Shown here: in pieces, positions 39,045 through 48,362 of the stretch
How the letters are laid out: the number at the start of each line of letters is the position of its first letter
Numbering within the stretch: position 1 is the first letter of the stretch
DNA from: Ornithinibacillus gellani
GTDB taxonomy: Bacteria; Bacillota; Bacilli; Bacillales; Amphibacillaceae
Assembly (NCBI RefSeq): GCF_003730295.1
Contig: NZ_QTSZ01000008.1
Span: 1 to 64,000, forward strand
Direction of reading: 5' to 3'
DNA: 64,000 nt
Notes under the pieces: model-generated
The model's database searches: none
Told to the model about the DNA's origin: nothing
Seen by the model: only the letters and a program-made list of their open reading frames with translations
Program-made: the position numbers and the translations under genes

Positions 39045-40286
39045 TTATGCTTTATTCGTAATTTGAGTTAGTCGCCGTGTTTTTTCCGCAATTTCATCAG
39101 GATCTACCTGTATTCTTGCAACACCTGAATCCATAGCTGCTTTCGCAACACTTGCCGCGACTGCAGGCGCTACTCTTGAATCAAATGGTGCTGGAATGAC
39201 ATAGTCATCATGCAATTCTTCTTCACCAATTAATCCAGCAATCGCTTTTGCCGCTGCAATTTTCATTTTCTCATTGATTCTTGTAGCTCGAACATCTAGT
39301 GCACCACGGAAGATACCAGGAAAAGCCAATACATTGTTCACCTGGTTAGGAAAATCAGATCTTCCCGTACCAATAACTCTTGCTCCAGCCTCTTTTGCAT
39401 CATCCGGCATGACTTCAGGTTCCGGATTGGCCATCGCAAAAATAATAGGATCATCATTCATTTTTTGAATCATCTGCTGTGATAGTGCACCACCAACAGA
39501 TACACCAATAAATACATCTGCACCCTCAAGCACTTCCTCCAAAGAACCTGCTTGATTAGAAAGATTTGTCAGTTTGGCAACTTGGTCTTTCACAGCATTC
39601 ATACCAAAAGTTCTTCCTTCAAAAATTGCTCCACGAGAATCACACATGATGATATCCCTTACACCAAAACTATATAATAATCGAATAATAGCAATTCCAG
39701 CAGCCCCTGCGCCATTTGCCACTACTTTAATTTCCGAAAAAGACTTACCAACGAGCTTTAAAGCATTAATCAAACCAGCGACTGTTACAATAGCTGTTCC
39801 ATGTTGGTCATCATGAAAGATTGGGATGTTCGTTTCCTTCTTCAATCTCTCCTCAATAATAAAACAGTTCGGAGCAGCAATATCCTCTAAATTGACTCCG
39901 CCAAAGGTTGGCTCTAACAGTTTTACCGTCTGTACAATTTCATCTATATTATTGGTTCCCAAACAAATTGGAAAGGAATCAACACCTGCAAAGGTTTTAA
40001 ATAAGACAGATTTACCTTCCATTACCGGTAATGCAGCTTCAGGTCCAATGTTACCTAGTCCTAAAACCGCGGAACCGTCACTAATAACAGCAACCATATT
40101 TCCTTTCATGGTATAGTCGTAAACGGTTTCCACGCGATCATGAATCTCCTTACAGGGCTCAGCAACACCCGGTGAATAAGCAAGGCTTAGATCTTGTGCA
40201 TTTTGAACAGGAACCTTAGACTGTATGGAAAGCTTTCCTTGATGTACTTTATGCATATGCAATGCTTCATCGCGTAAGTTTTTCAA
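39045..40286 (-). CDS. ytsJ: malic enzyme (NADP-type, YtsJ-like)
   Basis: 413 residues, the short bacterial malic-enzyme form. LAYSPGVAEPCKEI, SDGSAVLGLGNIGPEAALPV, NLEDIAAPNCFIIEE metal site, FHDDQHGTAIVTVAG, and Rossmann loop VANGAGAAGIAI. Oxidatively decarboxylates malate to pyruvate. Placement beside dnaE and accDA corresponds to B. subtilis ytsJ, which makes NADPH. Start TTG 40286 with GAGGAGTG upstream. Confidence 0.92.
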   Translation of the reverse strand: MKNLRDEALHMHKVHQGKLSIQSKVPVQNAQDLSLAYSPGVAEPCKEIHDRVETVYDYTMKGNMVAVISDGSAVLGLGNIGPEAALPVMEGKSVLFKTFAGVDSFPICLGTNNIDEIVQTVKLLEPTFGGVNLEDIAAPNCFIIEERLKKETNIPIFHDDQHGTAIVTVAGLINALKLVGKSFSEIKVVANGAGAAGIAIIRLLYSFGVRDIIMCDSRGAIFEGRTFGMNAVKDQVAKLTNLSNQAGSLEEVLEGADVFIGVSVGGALSQQMIQKMNDDPIIFAMANPEPEVMPDDAKEAGARVIGTGRSDFPNQVNNVLAFPGIFRGALDVRATRINEKMKIAAAKAIAGLIGEEELHDDYVIPAPFDSRVAPAVAASVAKAAMDSGVARIQVDPDEIAEKTRRLTQITNKA

Positions 40287-40321
40287 ATCTTCACTCCTCG
40301 TTATAGTAAAAGTCCGTCTAG

Positions 40322-40373
40322 AGTGGTCAGACCACTAACTTTATTATTATAACAGATGCACATAGACTGTAAA
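40322..40373 (-). promoter_or_regulatory. malic-enzyme promoter with FadR-like operator
   Basis: On the minus strand TTTACA (40368-40373), 16 bp, TATAAT (40346-40351). Just downstream, near +1, is the perfect palindrome AGTGGTC-A-GACCACT (40322-40336). It resembles FadR-family operators (TGGTC-N-GACCA core). A repressor here would block initiation. The adjacent GntR/FadR protein is the obvious candidate. Confidence 0.6.
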
Positions 40374-40423
40374 GGAATCATGCATCTGTTGCGCTGTTTC
40401 TATAGCCATGCGGTTAAAAGAGA

Positions 40424-43400
40424 TTATCCATCCTCTAATACAACGTACTTGTTTCCAAAGAAGTCTTTCAGCTTTTTGATTGAGCTTTCGTCTGCGGATA
40501 TATGATAGTCACGGGACAATTGAAAAGTCCTCTTCTTTTCTTGATCATAAATAATAATTGGTGCAGGACCAGGATTCATGTTAGCTATCTTGCGAATGAA
40601 TGCTAATGCTTGATTACGATCCTTGTCTACTAATTTAATAAATACCCTTCTTGCTGCTTTCGACAGGGTTTCCGGGTTAAATGGTTGGATTTCGTTGATC
40701 AGCCATTGCACGCGATGATTACGAATTTCTAGACTACCTAATATGGAAACAATTTTTTCTTCTTCCAACCATGTTTTATTATTTCGATACAATTCAGGAA
40801 AAATAACCGCCTCCATTTCCTTAAATTCATCCGCCACGACAAGAAACGCCATCGGTTCACCGCGCTTTGTTCGAATGGTCTTGATATTATCAATTATAGC
40901 CACTGTTTTAACACGACGTTTACCAACCTGCTTCCCTACCTCAGAGAAAGCTATAAAACCATGATTATTTAAAGCTTTTCGATGTGATTTCAATGGGTGG
41001 CTGGACAAATAGATACCAAGTAATTCTTTTTCATCTGCTAGTTTTTTCATTTGGCTAAAATCTTCAATTTCTACATAGCTTGCTTCCAAGTCCAGATCAA
41101 ACAAACTGGATTGATCTTGAAAATCACGGAATAACTCTCCCTGTTCTAACGCTGGATCCAATGAAGCAAGTAAACTGGCACGATTTGGATAGGTTTCATC
41201 AAAAGCACCTGCAGTAATTAATAATTGGATGGTTGCACGATTTATTGATTTTCCTGATACACGTAAACAAAAATCAAATAAATCCTTAAATGGCCGATCC
41301 TTTCTTGCAGCAATAATCTCTTTTACAACCTGGTTCCCAACGCCTTTTATCGCAGCTAGGCCAATTCGAATTCCTTCCTCTTCAACAGCATACTTGGAGA
41401 AGCTCTTATTAATGGAGGGCGGAAGAAGCCGGATGCCCATTTCCCGCATTTCAGCCGTATAAGCATGTATTTTATCAAGTTGGTTGGATACAGAACTCAA
41501 CAATTCCGCATAAAAATACGTCGGATAATGCGCCTTTAAATAAGCCAAGGAATACGATATTTTACTATAGGCAACGGCATGGCTTTTTGGAAAACCGTAA
41601 TTTGAAAATTTTACAATCCAAGCAAACAAAGATTCACCAATATGATGTTCATAGCCGTTATTCTTGCACCCTTGAATAAACGCTTCTTTTTGCGTGTCCA
41701 TTAGCTCCTGATTCTTTTTACTAACTGCTCGTCGTAAAATATCTGCCTGACCCATGGAATATCCCGCAATTCGATTTGCGATTTGCATGATTTGCTCTTG
41801 ATAAATTAACACGCCGTACGAATAGTTTAGTATCTGTTCCAAATCAGGATGTGGATACTGAACAGATTCCTTACCATGCTTTCGATCAATGTATGTTTGG
41901 ATAAAAGCCATTGGACCTGGACGATATAAAGCATTTACTGCTACAATATCCGCAAATTCATTCGGTTTTAGTCTTATAAGCACATCTTTCATACCTTCAG
42001 ACTCCAGTTGAAACACGCCGTTCGTTTTGCCTTGACGCAATAATTCAAAAGTAGCTTCATCGAATTCCGGCAGCGCACGTAAATCAATTTCTTTTCCTTC
42101 TGCCTGATAAATATGTTGGACTATTTTTTCCAATAAAGTAAGGTTTCGTAACCCAAGGAAGTCAAATTTTAGCAGCCCTAAGGATTCCAGATCATTCATT
42201 GGAAATTGAGTTAAATGCGTTTCATTGCTTCCCGCCGTTAATGGCACATGGTCCATTAATGGATCTCTGCTTATGACCACCCCTGCAGCATGTGTGGATG
42301 CATGCCGTGGCAGCCCCTCCAACTTCGCAGCAACGGAAAATAATAATTTCAACTGATCGGATTGCTGAATGTATTGCTTTAATTCTGGCGAAGCTTTAAC
42401 AATTTCGGTCATATGCTTACTCGTTTGTTGTGGCATTTCTTTTAATATAAAGCGGGCATCCTGTGCGTGAATATCCATTGTTTTGATTAATTCCCGTAGG
42501 ATTGAACGGGATTGAAAAGTACCAAATGTAATAATTTGGGCTACATGTTCCTGTCCATATTTGTTTCGTACGTATTCAATTACTTCATCCCGACGATAAT
42601 CGGAAAAATCGATATCGATATCAGGCATTGAAACTCTTTCAGGGTTGAGGAATCGTTCAAATAAAAGCTCGTGTTGAAGCGGATCTACTTCTGTAATTCC
42701 CAACACATAGGCAACCAGCGAACTTGCTGAGGATCCCCTACCAGGACCAACCATAATATGACGTTTCTTTGCATACTTAATGAAATCCCAAACGATAAGA
42801 AAATAATCACTATAATTCATTGACTGAATAATACCAAGCTCATAATTTAATCTTGATTGAACGGCTTCTGATATTCCGCCATATTTTTGAGCAGCATTTT
42901 TTATACAGAGTTTTTCCAAATAGGTATGTCCATCTTCCCCATCAGGTAGAGGAAATTGTGGTAGTAGCTTTTCATCAAAACGAAAGCTCACCTGGCAGGA
43001 TGCTTGTATTTGTTCCGTCGCTTCTAGCGCTTCCGGCCACACGGTTTCGAACTTTTCTTTCATTTCCTCTGCACTGCGTAGATGACGTTGTCTATGTTCC
43101 TGGGAAATATGTTTTCCATCCCATTGTTCCCCATGTTTCATCGCCTGTAAGGCATCAAATGCAGCCACATCTTGCTCTTTTAAGTATCGTACATCCTGTA
43201 TCGCAGCCACGGGAATTGAATATACTTCTGTATATGCATGTAGTACTTCATTCAATTGTCGCTCCCAAGCATGTCCATGGTCTTGAATACCTAAATAGAA
43301 ATCACCTGGAGCAAAAATGTTCTGCCATTCTGCAAGCTGTATGTGTATATCTTTAAATGATTGTTCTAATAAATCTTTACGGAAATGACTTTCACTAATG

Positions 43401-43771
43401 GGTAATATGCCAATTAAATCATTACAATTTTTCTTAAGCTCAGACTTGGAAATACCTTGTAAATGATTTATTTTTATGTCAGAACTCAAATGGATTAACT
43501 GTTTAAATCCTTCGTTATTTTTTGCAAGTAAAATACAATGATCAATCCGTCCGTCATCATTGATTACCTTCATAATCATACCCAGTATGGGCTTTATCTG
43601 ATATTCCTTACATAATTTATAAAAAGGAATGGCCCCATATAGTACCTGTTCATCTGTTAATGCAAGTGCGTGAAACTGTTGTTGTTTTGCCTGTTCCACA
43701 AGTTTTCTAAGTGTAATCGCACTATTCATCATGCTATAGCCACTTCTTATTTGTAAATGCGTAAATCCCAT
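40424..43771 (-). CDS. dnaE: DNA polymerase III alpha subunit DnaE
   Basis: 1115 residues. N-terminal PHP domain (about 1-200) with a degenerate LRSGYSMMNSA-like start and LALTDEQVLYGA, palm with PDIDIDFSDYRRDEVI and GPGRGSSASSLVAYVLG, finger/helix-hairpin-helix, and OB fold around 940-1020. This is the DnaE of Firmicutes that extends RNA primers before PolC takes over. Several PHP metal residues deviate (for example HxH replaced at the N-terminus), so PHP activity is probably lost. Confidence 0.97.
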   Translation of the reverse strand: MGFTHLQIRSGYSMMNSAITLRKLVEQAKQQQFHALALTDEQVLYGAIPFYKLCKEYQIKPILGMIMKVINDDGRIDHCILLAKNNEGFKQLIHLSSDIKINHLQGISKSELKKNCNDLIGILPISESHFRKDLLEQSFKDIHIQLAEWQNIFAPGDFYLGIQDHGHAWERQLNEVLHAYTEVYSIPVAAIQDVRYLKEQDVAAFDALQAMKHGEQWDGKHISQEHRQRHLRSAEEMKEKFETVWPEALEATEQIQASCQVSFRFDEKLLPQFPLPDGEDGHTYLEKLCIKNAAQKYGGISEAVQSRLNYELGIIQSMNYSDYFLIVWDFIKYAKKRHIMVGPGRGSSASSLVAYVLGITEVDPLQHELLFERFLNPERVSMPDIDIDFSDYRRDEVIEYVRNKYGQEHVAQIITFGTFQSRSILRELIKTMDIHAQDARFILKEMPQQTSKHMTEIVKASPELKQYIQQSDQLKLLFSVAAKLEGLPRHASTHAAGVVISRDPLMDHVPLTAGSNETHLTQFPMNDLESLGLLKFDFLGLRNLTLLEKIVQHIYQAEGKEIDLRALPEFDEATFELLRQGKTNGVFQLESEGMKDVLIRLKPNEFADIVAVNALYRPGPMAFIQTYIDRKHGKESVQYPHPDLEQILNYSYGVLIYQEQIMQIANRIAGYSMGQADILRRAVSKKNQELMDTQKEAFIQGCKNNGYEHHIGESLFAWIVKFSNYGFPKSHAVAYSKISYSLAYLKAHYPTYFYAELLSSVSNQLDKIHAYTAEMREMGIRLLPPSINKSFSKYAVEEEGIRIGLAAIKGVGNQVVKEIIAARKDRPFKDLFDFCLRVSGKSINRATIQLLITAGAFDETYPNRASLLASLDPALEQGELFRDFQDQSSLFDLDLEASYVEIEDFSQMKKLADEKELLGIYLSSHPLKSHRKALNNHGFIAFSEVGKQVGKRRVKTVAIIDNIKTIRTKRGEPMAFLVVADEFKEMEAVIFPELYRNNKTWLEEEKIVSILGSLEIRNHRVQWLINEIQPFNPETLSKAARRVFIKLVDKDRNQALAFIRKIANMNPGPAPIIIYDQEKKRTFQLSRDYHISADESSIKKLKDFFGNKYVVLEDG

Positions 43772-43850
43772 ACGATCCCACCTTTTACCTTCTCACTTCA
43801 TTATATCTAAACTAACAAGCTTCTGCATGACTTCATACTCTTTTGTTACT

Positions 43851-43879
43851 TCATAAGTGCTCTTTTTAATACATAGAAT
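43851..43879 (+). promoter_or_regulatory. candidate sigma-E promoter of ytrHI
   Basis: TCATAAG (43851-43857) and CATAGAAT (43872-43879) at mother-cell sigma-E spacing. The -10 matches CATACAAT at seven of eight positions. B. subtilis ytrH and ytrI are sigma-E genes. Confidence 0.4.
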
Positions 43880-43938
43880 GTAATGAAACAGACTGTCCAC
43901 CAATCGATACTGGCTGGACAAGTTAGGGAGTGAATACC

Positions 43939-44271
43939 GTGGAAGAGCGATTTATTGCGACATTTATTCATTGCTTTTTTATAGCTGCCGGAGTAGTCCT
44001 TGGTGGTAGCCTTATAGGTAGTATCGGTTCCTTTATTACGGGAGATTCCCCATTGACTGCAATGAGATGGATTGGAAGAAGCCTACGAATTTGGGCGATT
44101 GTTGCAGCAATTGGGGGCACCTTTGATGCAATTGCCAATTTCGAAAAAGGGGTGCTCGATGGATCAACCTTAGATTTATTTAAACAGGCACTGCTTATTT
44201 TATCTGCAATGGGAGGCGTAAAGGCAGCTCTTCTGCTTATATCATGGTTTACACAGGAGGATGTAACCTAA
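43939..44271 (+). CDS. ytrH: sporulation membrane protein YtrH
   Basis: 110 residues from GTG 43939 (GGGAG eight bases upstream), giving (M)EERFIATFIHCFFIAAGVVLG, collinear with B. subtilis YtrH. Three membrane helices, with IWAIVAAIGGTFDAI strongly conserved. Needed for efficient sporulation in B. subtilis; mechanism unknown. Stop overlaps the ytrI start (TAATG). Confidence 0.9.
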   Translation: MEERFIATFIHCFFIAAGVVLGGSLIGSIGSFITGDSPLTAMRWIGRSLRIWAIVAAIGGTFDAIANFEKGVLDGSTLDLFKQALLILSAMGGVKAALLLISWFTQEDVT

Positions 44272-44774
44272 TGCATATACCACCATACTATAAAAAACCA
44301 ACTTGGCAATATATAATCATTGGAATCTTCTTTGGAAGTTTAATTGCATATGGCGTTCTCATTTTCATGTATGGGAAAATGTATGAAGATCTATTAGCTA
44401 ATAATATGAGACTACGAACAGAATTATCCGACGCAAAGAAGCAAAATACTGCCCTATTAAAGGCAAATGAGGATTTGGATGAGTTATCAAAAAAAACTGA
44501 AACCATAAAACGTATAACGCTATCTATATCAAATGCAGAAAGTCTGCGCCTTGATACCTTTATTATCTACCAGCTCGAGGAAATGATAAAAGAAGAAATT
44601 GACCATCTGATTGGTCAGGATGTGCAAACTGTTGCCGAAAGTGATGAATTAATTATTGCAGCCATTGAAAATAAAACCTATCGTATCGATGACTTTTCAT
44701 ATACTTTAACCATTAATCGCTTAGCAATCACAAAAGAAATAAAATTGAAAGCTATCGCAAAAATTTCAAACTAA
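44271..44774 (+). CDS. ytrI: sporulation membrane protein YtrI
   Basis: 167 residues starting MHIPPYYKKPTWQYIIIGI. A membrane helix at about 14-34 is followed by a coiled coil (LRTELSDAKKQNTALLKANE) and a C-terminal domain outside the membrane. AGGAGG and the ATG at 44271 overlapping the ytrH stop define the start. Co-expressed and probably co-acting with YtrH in the mother cell. Confidence 0.88.
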   Translation: MHIPPYYKKPTWQYIIIGIFFGSLIAYGVLIFMYGKMYEDLLANNMRLRTELSDAKKQNTALLKANEDLDELSKKTETIKRITLSISNAESLRLDTFIIYQLEEMIKEEIDHLIGQDVQTVAESDELIIAAIENKTYRIDDFSYTLTINRLAITKEIKLKAIAKISN

Positions 44775-44911
44775 TGTGAACATTTATTGAAATTTTATAA
44801 AATCTGCTGTATTTATCCCCCATATTGCATACACTGTATGTAGAGCATTCCTATTGAAAGGGTAAAAGCCTATACCAATTCATCGAATGTCTTTGGAAAG
44901 GGGTGGATTTC

Positions 44912-45109
44912 ATGTTTGTATTAAATGATCGAACCATTCGCGATCAAAAAATTGAACAATTGAAAAATGGCATTTCAGCATATGCTGAGTCCAAAGAGCT
45001 CATTCGTTTAATGAAACGTGATATTGTGAAATATGATTTACAGGTTCAACTTGATGAAACACCGGAGGGTTGCTGGTTTATTCCCCTGCCCACATCTAAA
45101 TCAAGTTAA
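44912..45109 (+). CDS. small conserved-looking protein, function unknown
   Basis: 65 residues from ATG 44912, with AAAGGGGTGG five bases upstream. MFVLNDRTIRDQKIEQLKNG, soluble, mixed charge, with a short helix-rich N-terminus and a TPEGCWFIPLP tail. Follows ytrHI and precedes a strong terminator. I do not recognise the family. Confidence 0.65.
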   Translation: MFVLNDRTIRDQKIEQLKNGISAYAESKELIRLMKRDIVKYDLQVQLDETPEGCWFIPLPTSKSS

Positions 45110-45121
45110 TCGTATGACAGA

Positions 45122-45157
45122 AAGAGCGATGCAGATTCGTCAATCTGCATCGCTCTT
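45122..45157. terminator. strong bidirectional terminator
   Basis: A perfect 16-bp stem (45122-45137 with 45142-45157), loop CGTC, T-rich tail on plus (ATTTTTC) and a purine/T context on minus. It overlaps the nrnA stop codon and serves the convergent pair. Confidence 0.9.
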
Positions 45158-46100
45158 ATTTTTCTTGTATACAAGCATTTTCAAGTTCCTGCATGATGGC
45201 CTCATAATCCTTCCAATCATAAATGGATGCACCTGCAGCAAGCGGGTGTCCGCCACCATTATACTTAGCAGCAATGGTATTAATCACAGGACCTTTAGAG
45301 CGTAAACGAACCCGAATGAGATTTTCCTCCTCGACAAAAACCGCCCATGCCTTTACACCCTCAATATCTCCAAATACACCAACGATATGACCTGTCTCTA
45401 ACGGATTTATTCCTAGCTCGTCCAACTTTGCTTTCGTCAGTTTAATCGAACTGACACCAGCAGGAGAAAGTTTAAAGTTTTGTAAAATATACCCCTTTAG
45501 CCGGGCTATCTCGGGCTTTACATTATAAATACCATCATAAATTTCTGATCGATCAAAATGATATTCTACTAAGCCTGCAGCATATTCAAATGTTTTTTTC
45601 GTTGTACTAGGGAAAAGAAATCGTCCCGTATCCCCAACAATTCCAGCATAAATTAATCTGGCAATGGTTTCATTCATCTGAAAGTATGTGTCTTTTCCAT
45701 ACAAATACAAATCATAAATCATCTCACTTGTTGAACTCGCATTTGTATCTACCCATTGTATATCACCATATACATCTACATTTGGATGATGGTCAATTTT
45801 TATTATTTTGGCCCCAAGCGTGTAACGTGTGTCATCAATTCGATCTGTATTCGCTGTATCACAAACAATGACAAGGGCATCCTGATATACTTGATTGTCG
45901 ATATGATCCATTTGTGTTAAAAAAGATAGAGACGGATCTTCGGTGCCAACACAGAATACATTTTTGTCAGGAAATGCTTGTACAATTAATTCCTTTAACC
46001 CAGCTTGCGATCCTAATGCATCTGGATCAGGTCGAACGTGACGATGAATAATAATCGTTTGATGTTTCCGTATTTCTTCAATTATCTGTTCTTGTATCAT
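45156..46100 (-). CDS. nrnA: oligoribonuclease/pAp phosphatase NrnA
   Basis: 314 residues of the DHH/DHHA1 family. Metal motifs HRHVRPDPDALGS, VIVCDTAN, IDHHPN (the DHH signature), and the C-terminal GGGHPLAAGA of DHHA1. Degrades nanoRNAs and dephosphorylates pAp. B. subtilis ytqI, next to ytrI. Orientation here is opposite to ytrHI. Confidence 0.95.
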   Translation of the reverse strand: MIQEQIIEEIRKHQTIIIHRHVRPDPDALGSQAGLKELIVQAFPDKNVFCVGTEDPSLSFLTQMDHIDNQVYQDALVIVCDTANTDRIDDTRYTLGAKIIKIDHHPNVDVYGDIQWVDTNASSTSEMIYDLYLYGKDTYFQMNETIARLIYAGIVGDTGRFLFPSTTKKTFEYAAGLVEYHFDRSEIYDGIYNVKPEIARLKGYILQNFKLSPAGVSSIKLTKAKLDELGINPLETGHIVGVFGDIEGVKAWAVFVEEENLIRVRLRSKGPVINTIAAKYNGGGHPLAAGASIYDWKDYEAIMQELENACIQEK

Positions 46101-46261
46101 TTCATAACTCCTCTACGTCTAAAAAATTGTTTTAATTAGCGGATATCGTTAATAGCTAAGCAAATTCTTAACTCCTTCACGCATTACATTCTGGTAAATT
46201 GGGTTCATACACGCTACAATATACAGGGAGCATTTACTATACATAAGCAGGAGTAGATTCT

Positions 46262-46555
46262 ATGACTATCATATTTCCTATCTTAATTGTACTTTTTTTA
46301 GTATTATTCGTGTACTATAAGGTTGCAATCCTACGAACAAAGGATGGACTAGAACAAAAATATTTCAATGCAAAATCACGTATTTGTCTTGGATTGTTTG
46401 TACTTATATTTGGTATCAATCAATATTTCTTTTATGAAACAAAATTCTCCTTAATAGTTGGTATCATATTCCTTATTCTAGGTGGTATGCAGGCCAATCT
46501 TGGCTTCAAAGAAACAAAACATTACCGCAATGAGTGGAAACGATTAAACCCATAA
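46262..46555 (+). CDS. ytpI: YtpI-family membrane protein
   Basis: 97 residues, three helices: about 3-22, 44-60 and 64-80, with LRTKDGLEQKYFNAKSRI between the first two. Matches YtpI by context (nrnA-ytpI-ytoI) and pattern. Function unknown. GCAGGAG precedes the ATG. Confidence 0.85.
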   Translation: MTIIFPILIVLFLVLFVYYKVAILRTKDGLEQKYFNAKSRICLGLFVLIFGINQYFFYETKFSLIVGIIFLILGGMQANLGFKETKHYRNEWKRLNP

Positions 46556-46563
46556 TTCGCGTC

Positions 46564-46590
46564 AAAAGCTGGCTTGTCGCCAGCTTTTTT
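46564..46590 (+). terminator. ytpI terminator
   Basis: AAAAGCTGGC / GCCAGCTTTT, loop TTGTC, then TT. Canonical intrinsic terminator. Confidence 0.9.
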
Positions 46591-46669
46591 CTATTTATTA
46601 TCGGGGACTATTACTGCTTCACAAATGTCGTGATTTGCTGGTTACGACATTTGGTTTTGATTAAGCACG

Positions 46670-47977
46670 CTATCGATCGATAATTTGACCCATAATCAAT
46701 CCTTTTCCAACTAGCTTCCTATCATTCCATACCTCTACATCTACCTTCGCATAAATCCTACCAGCTTCTAACAGAACGGGTTTAATTACCAGTTGACTAT
46801 CAATAGGTACCGGTTTAATAAAGTAGATTGTTAAATTCTCTACGACAAAGTCGCCCTTATTTAAATACAATAACAAACGACTGCTGGCTTCCGTAATTAA
46901 AGCTGTAAAAACACCATTGGAGAGCGTACCCAACTGATTGGTCATCTGTGGAATAACTTTTGTTCGGTAGACCGTTTCTTCTCCATCTTCTACTTTCATA
47001 TTACTGGCAACAATGTCATCAATTGTATCACCGATTTGTGGCTGACGCTGTATTTGCTGTAAAGCTTTAATAACGTCCTGCCGAGAAATAACACCTCGCA
47101 GGGTATTGGACTGATCTACAACTGGGACAAGCTCTATGCCCTCCCAAACCATCATATGTGCTACATAAGCCAATGAAGTTTTTTGTTGTACGACCAACGG
47201 ATTCTTCGTCATAATGGAATCAATTATTGCATCTTCTCTCACACCAATAATATCTTTGGAAGTAACCATACCAACAATTCGATTATGATCATCTATTACT
47301 GGATATCTTGTATGCTTGCTATCTGCATTTAACTCATACCAAGCCCTAACATGATCATTCTTTCTTAAATAATACGTCTGTTGAAATGGTGTAAAAATAT
47401 CACCAACAAAAACAATTTCTTTTTTGATCAACTGATCATAAATTGCCCGATTAATCATAGCTGCCACTGTAAACGTATCATAGCTTGTAGAAATGATTGG
47501 CAACTTTTTTTCATCTGCAAGTTGTTTAATATGATCCTCTGTGTCAAAGCCCCCAGTAATTAAAACAGCTGCACCTTCGTTTAAAGCTAACTCTTGGGCC
47601 TCCAGGCGATTCCCAACAATCAATAAAGAATCAGCTTCTGTGTAGCGCATCATTGCATCTAATTCCATTGCTCCGATTAGAAATTTATTTAGCGTTTTAT
47701 GAAGCCCTTCTCTACCTCCGAGAACTTGTCCATCAATAATATTGACTACCTCAGCAAAGGTAAGGCGTTCAAAGTTCTCTTTTTTCTTACGTTCAATTCG
47801 TATCGTGCCTACTCTTTCAATCGTACTAACTAAGCCTTGGTTTTCTGCTTCTTTTATTGCACGGTAAGCTGTGCCCTCACTAACATGTAATGTACGTGCA
47901 ATTTGTCGAACAGAAATTTTGCTGCCGACCTCAAGCGAAATAATATGTTGGATAATCAGTTCATGCTTTGTCGTCAC
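46670..47977 (-). CDS. ytoI: DRTGG/CBS/hot-dog multidomain regulator YtoI
   Basis: About 435 residues (GTG 47977). A GntR-like HTH (about 4-60; ISVRQIARTLHVSEGTAYRA), a DRTGG domain (about 70-180), two CBS domains (about 190-310; TRYPVIDDHNRIVGMV and ELVPVVDQSNTLRGVI) and a C-terminal hot-dog domain (about 320-430). It probably senses an adenylyl ligand via CBS and binds DNA. Targets unknown. Divergent context with ytpI. Confidence 0.85.
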   Translation of the reverse strand: MTTKHELIIQHIISLEVGSKISVRQIARTLHVSEGTAYRAIKEAENQGLVSTIERVGTIRIERKKKENFERLTFAEVVNIIDGQVLGGREGLHKTLNKFLIGAMELDAMMRYTEADSLLIVGNRLEAQELALNEGAAVLITGGFDTEDHIKQLADEKKLPIISTSYDTFTVAAMINRAIYDQLIKKEIVFVGDIFTPFQQTYYLRKNDHVRAWYELNADSKHTRYPVIDDHNRIVGMVTSKDIIGVREDAIIDSIMTKNPLVVQQKTSLAYVAHMMVWEGIELVPVVDQSNTLRGVISRQDVIKALQQIQRQPQIGDTIDDIVASNMKVEDGEETVYRTKVIPQMTNQLGTLSNGVFTALITEASSRLLLYLNKGDFVVENLTIYFIKPVPIDSQLVIKPVLLEAGRIYAKVDVEVWNDRKLVGKGLIMGQIIDR

Positions 47978-48047
47978 AAAAATCACCGACCTTCAACTGT
48001 ACTAGTTATTATTTTAAATTTTATTATACAGTTGATTTATCACGAAC

Positions 48048-48275
48048 TCAAAGATTATATGATTCTCTTTCCTTTTCATATTCCTGTTCCATAACTGGCG
48101 GGTTCGTCATTTGTAAAAGCGTTGCCAAATTTCCACCGACGACGAGCAGGAATAAACCAATCCAGCAGCCCCAAAATATTTTTTCAATTCCTGTAGCTGC
48201 ATAAGGAATGAATGGCCAAGCAAAATAAAGAAAAAATCCTGCCAATAACAAGCGTAATACCGCATAATGCCGCAT
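48048..48275 (-). CDS. small membrane protein, function unknown
   Basis: 75 residues from ATG 48275, with AAGGAGG ahead of it. Two membrane helices (about 5-26 and 34-54), then a charged tail (EQEYEKERESYNL). I do not recognise the family. Lies between the prepilin peptidase gene and ytoI. Confidence 0.65.
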   Translation of the reverse strand: MRHYAVLRLLLAGFFLYFAWPFIPYAATGIEKIFWGCWIGLFLLVVGGNLATLLQMTNPPVMEQEYEKERESYNL

Positions 48276-48362
48276 AAAAATCAACCTCCTTCTTAAAAAT
48301 TATATGAATAAATAGGAATTGTAGAACCCAACACAAAGCTGGAATGAAAATCCTTACATGCA

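Noticed and set aside
43896-43925. ACCAATC..TACTGGCTG before ytrH as a relic of the repeat core
   Set aside because: Only two short blocks match, with a 5-base gap and no surrounding hairpins; chance or a weak trace cannot be told apart.
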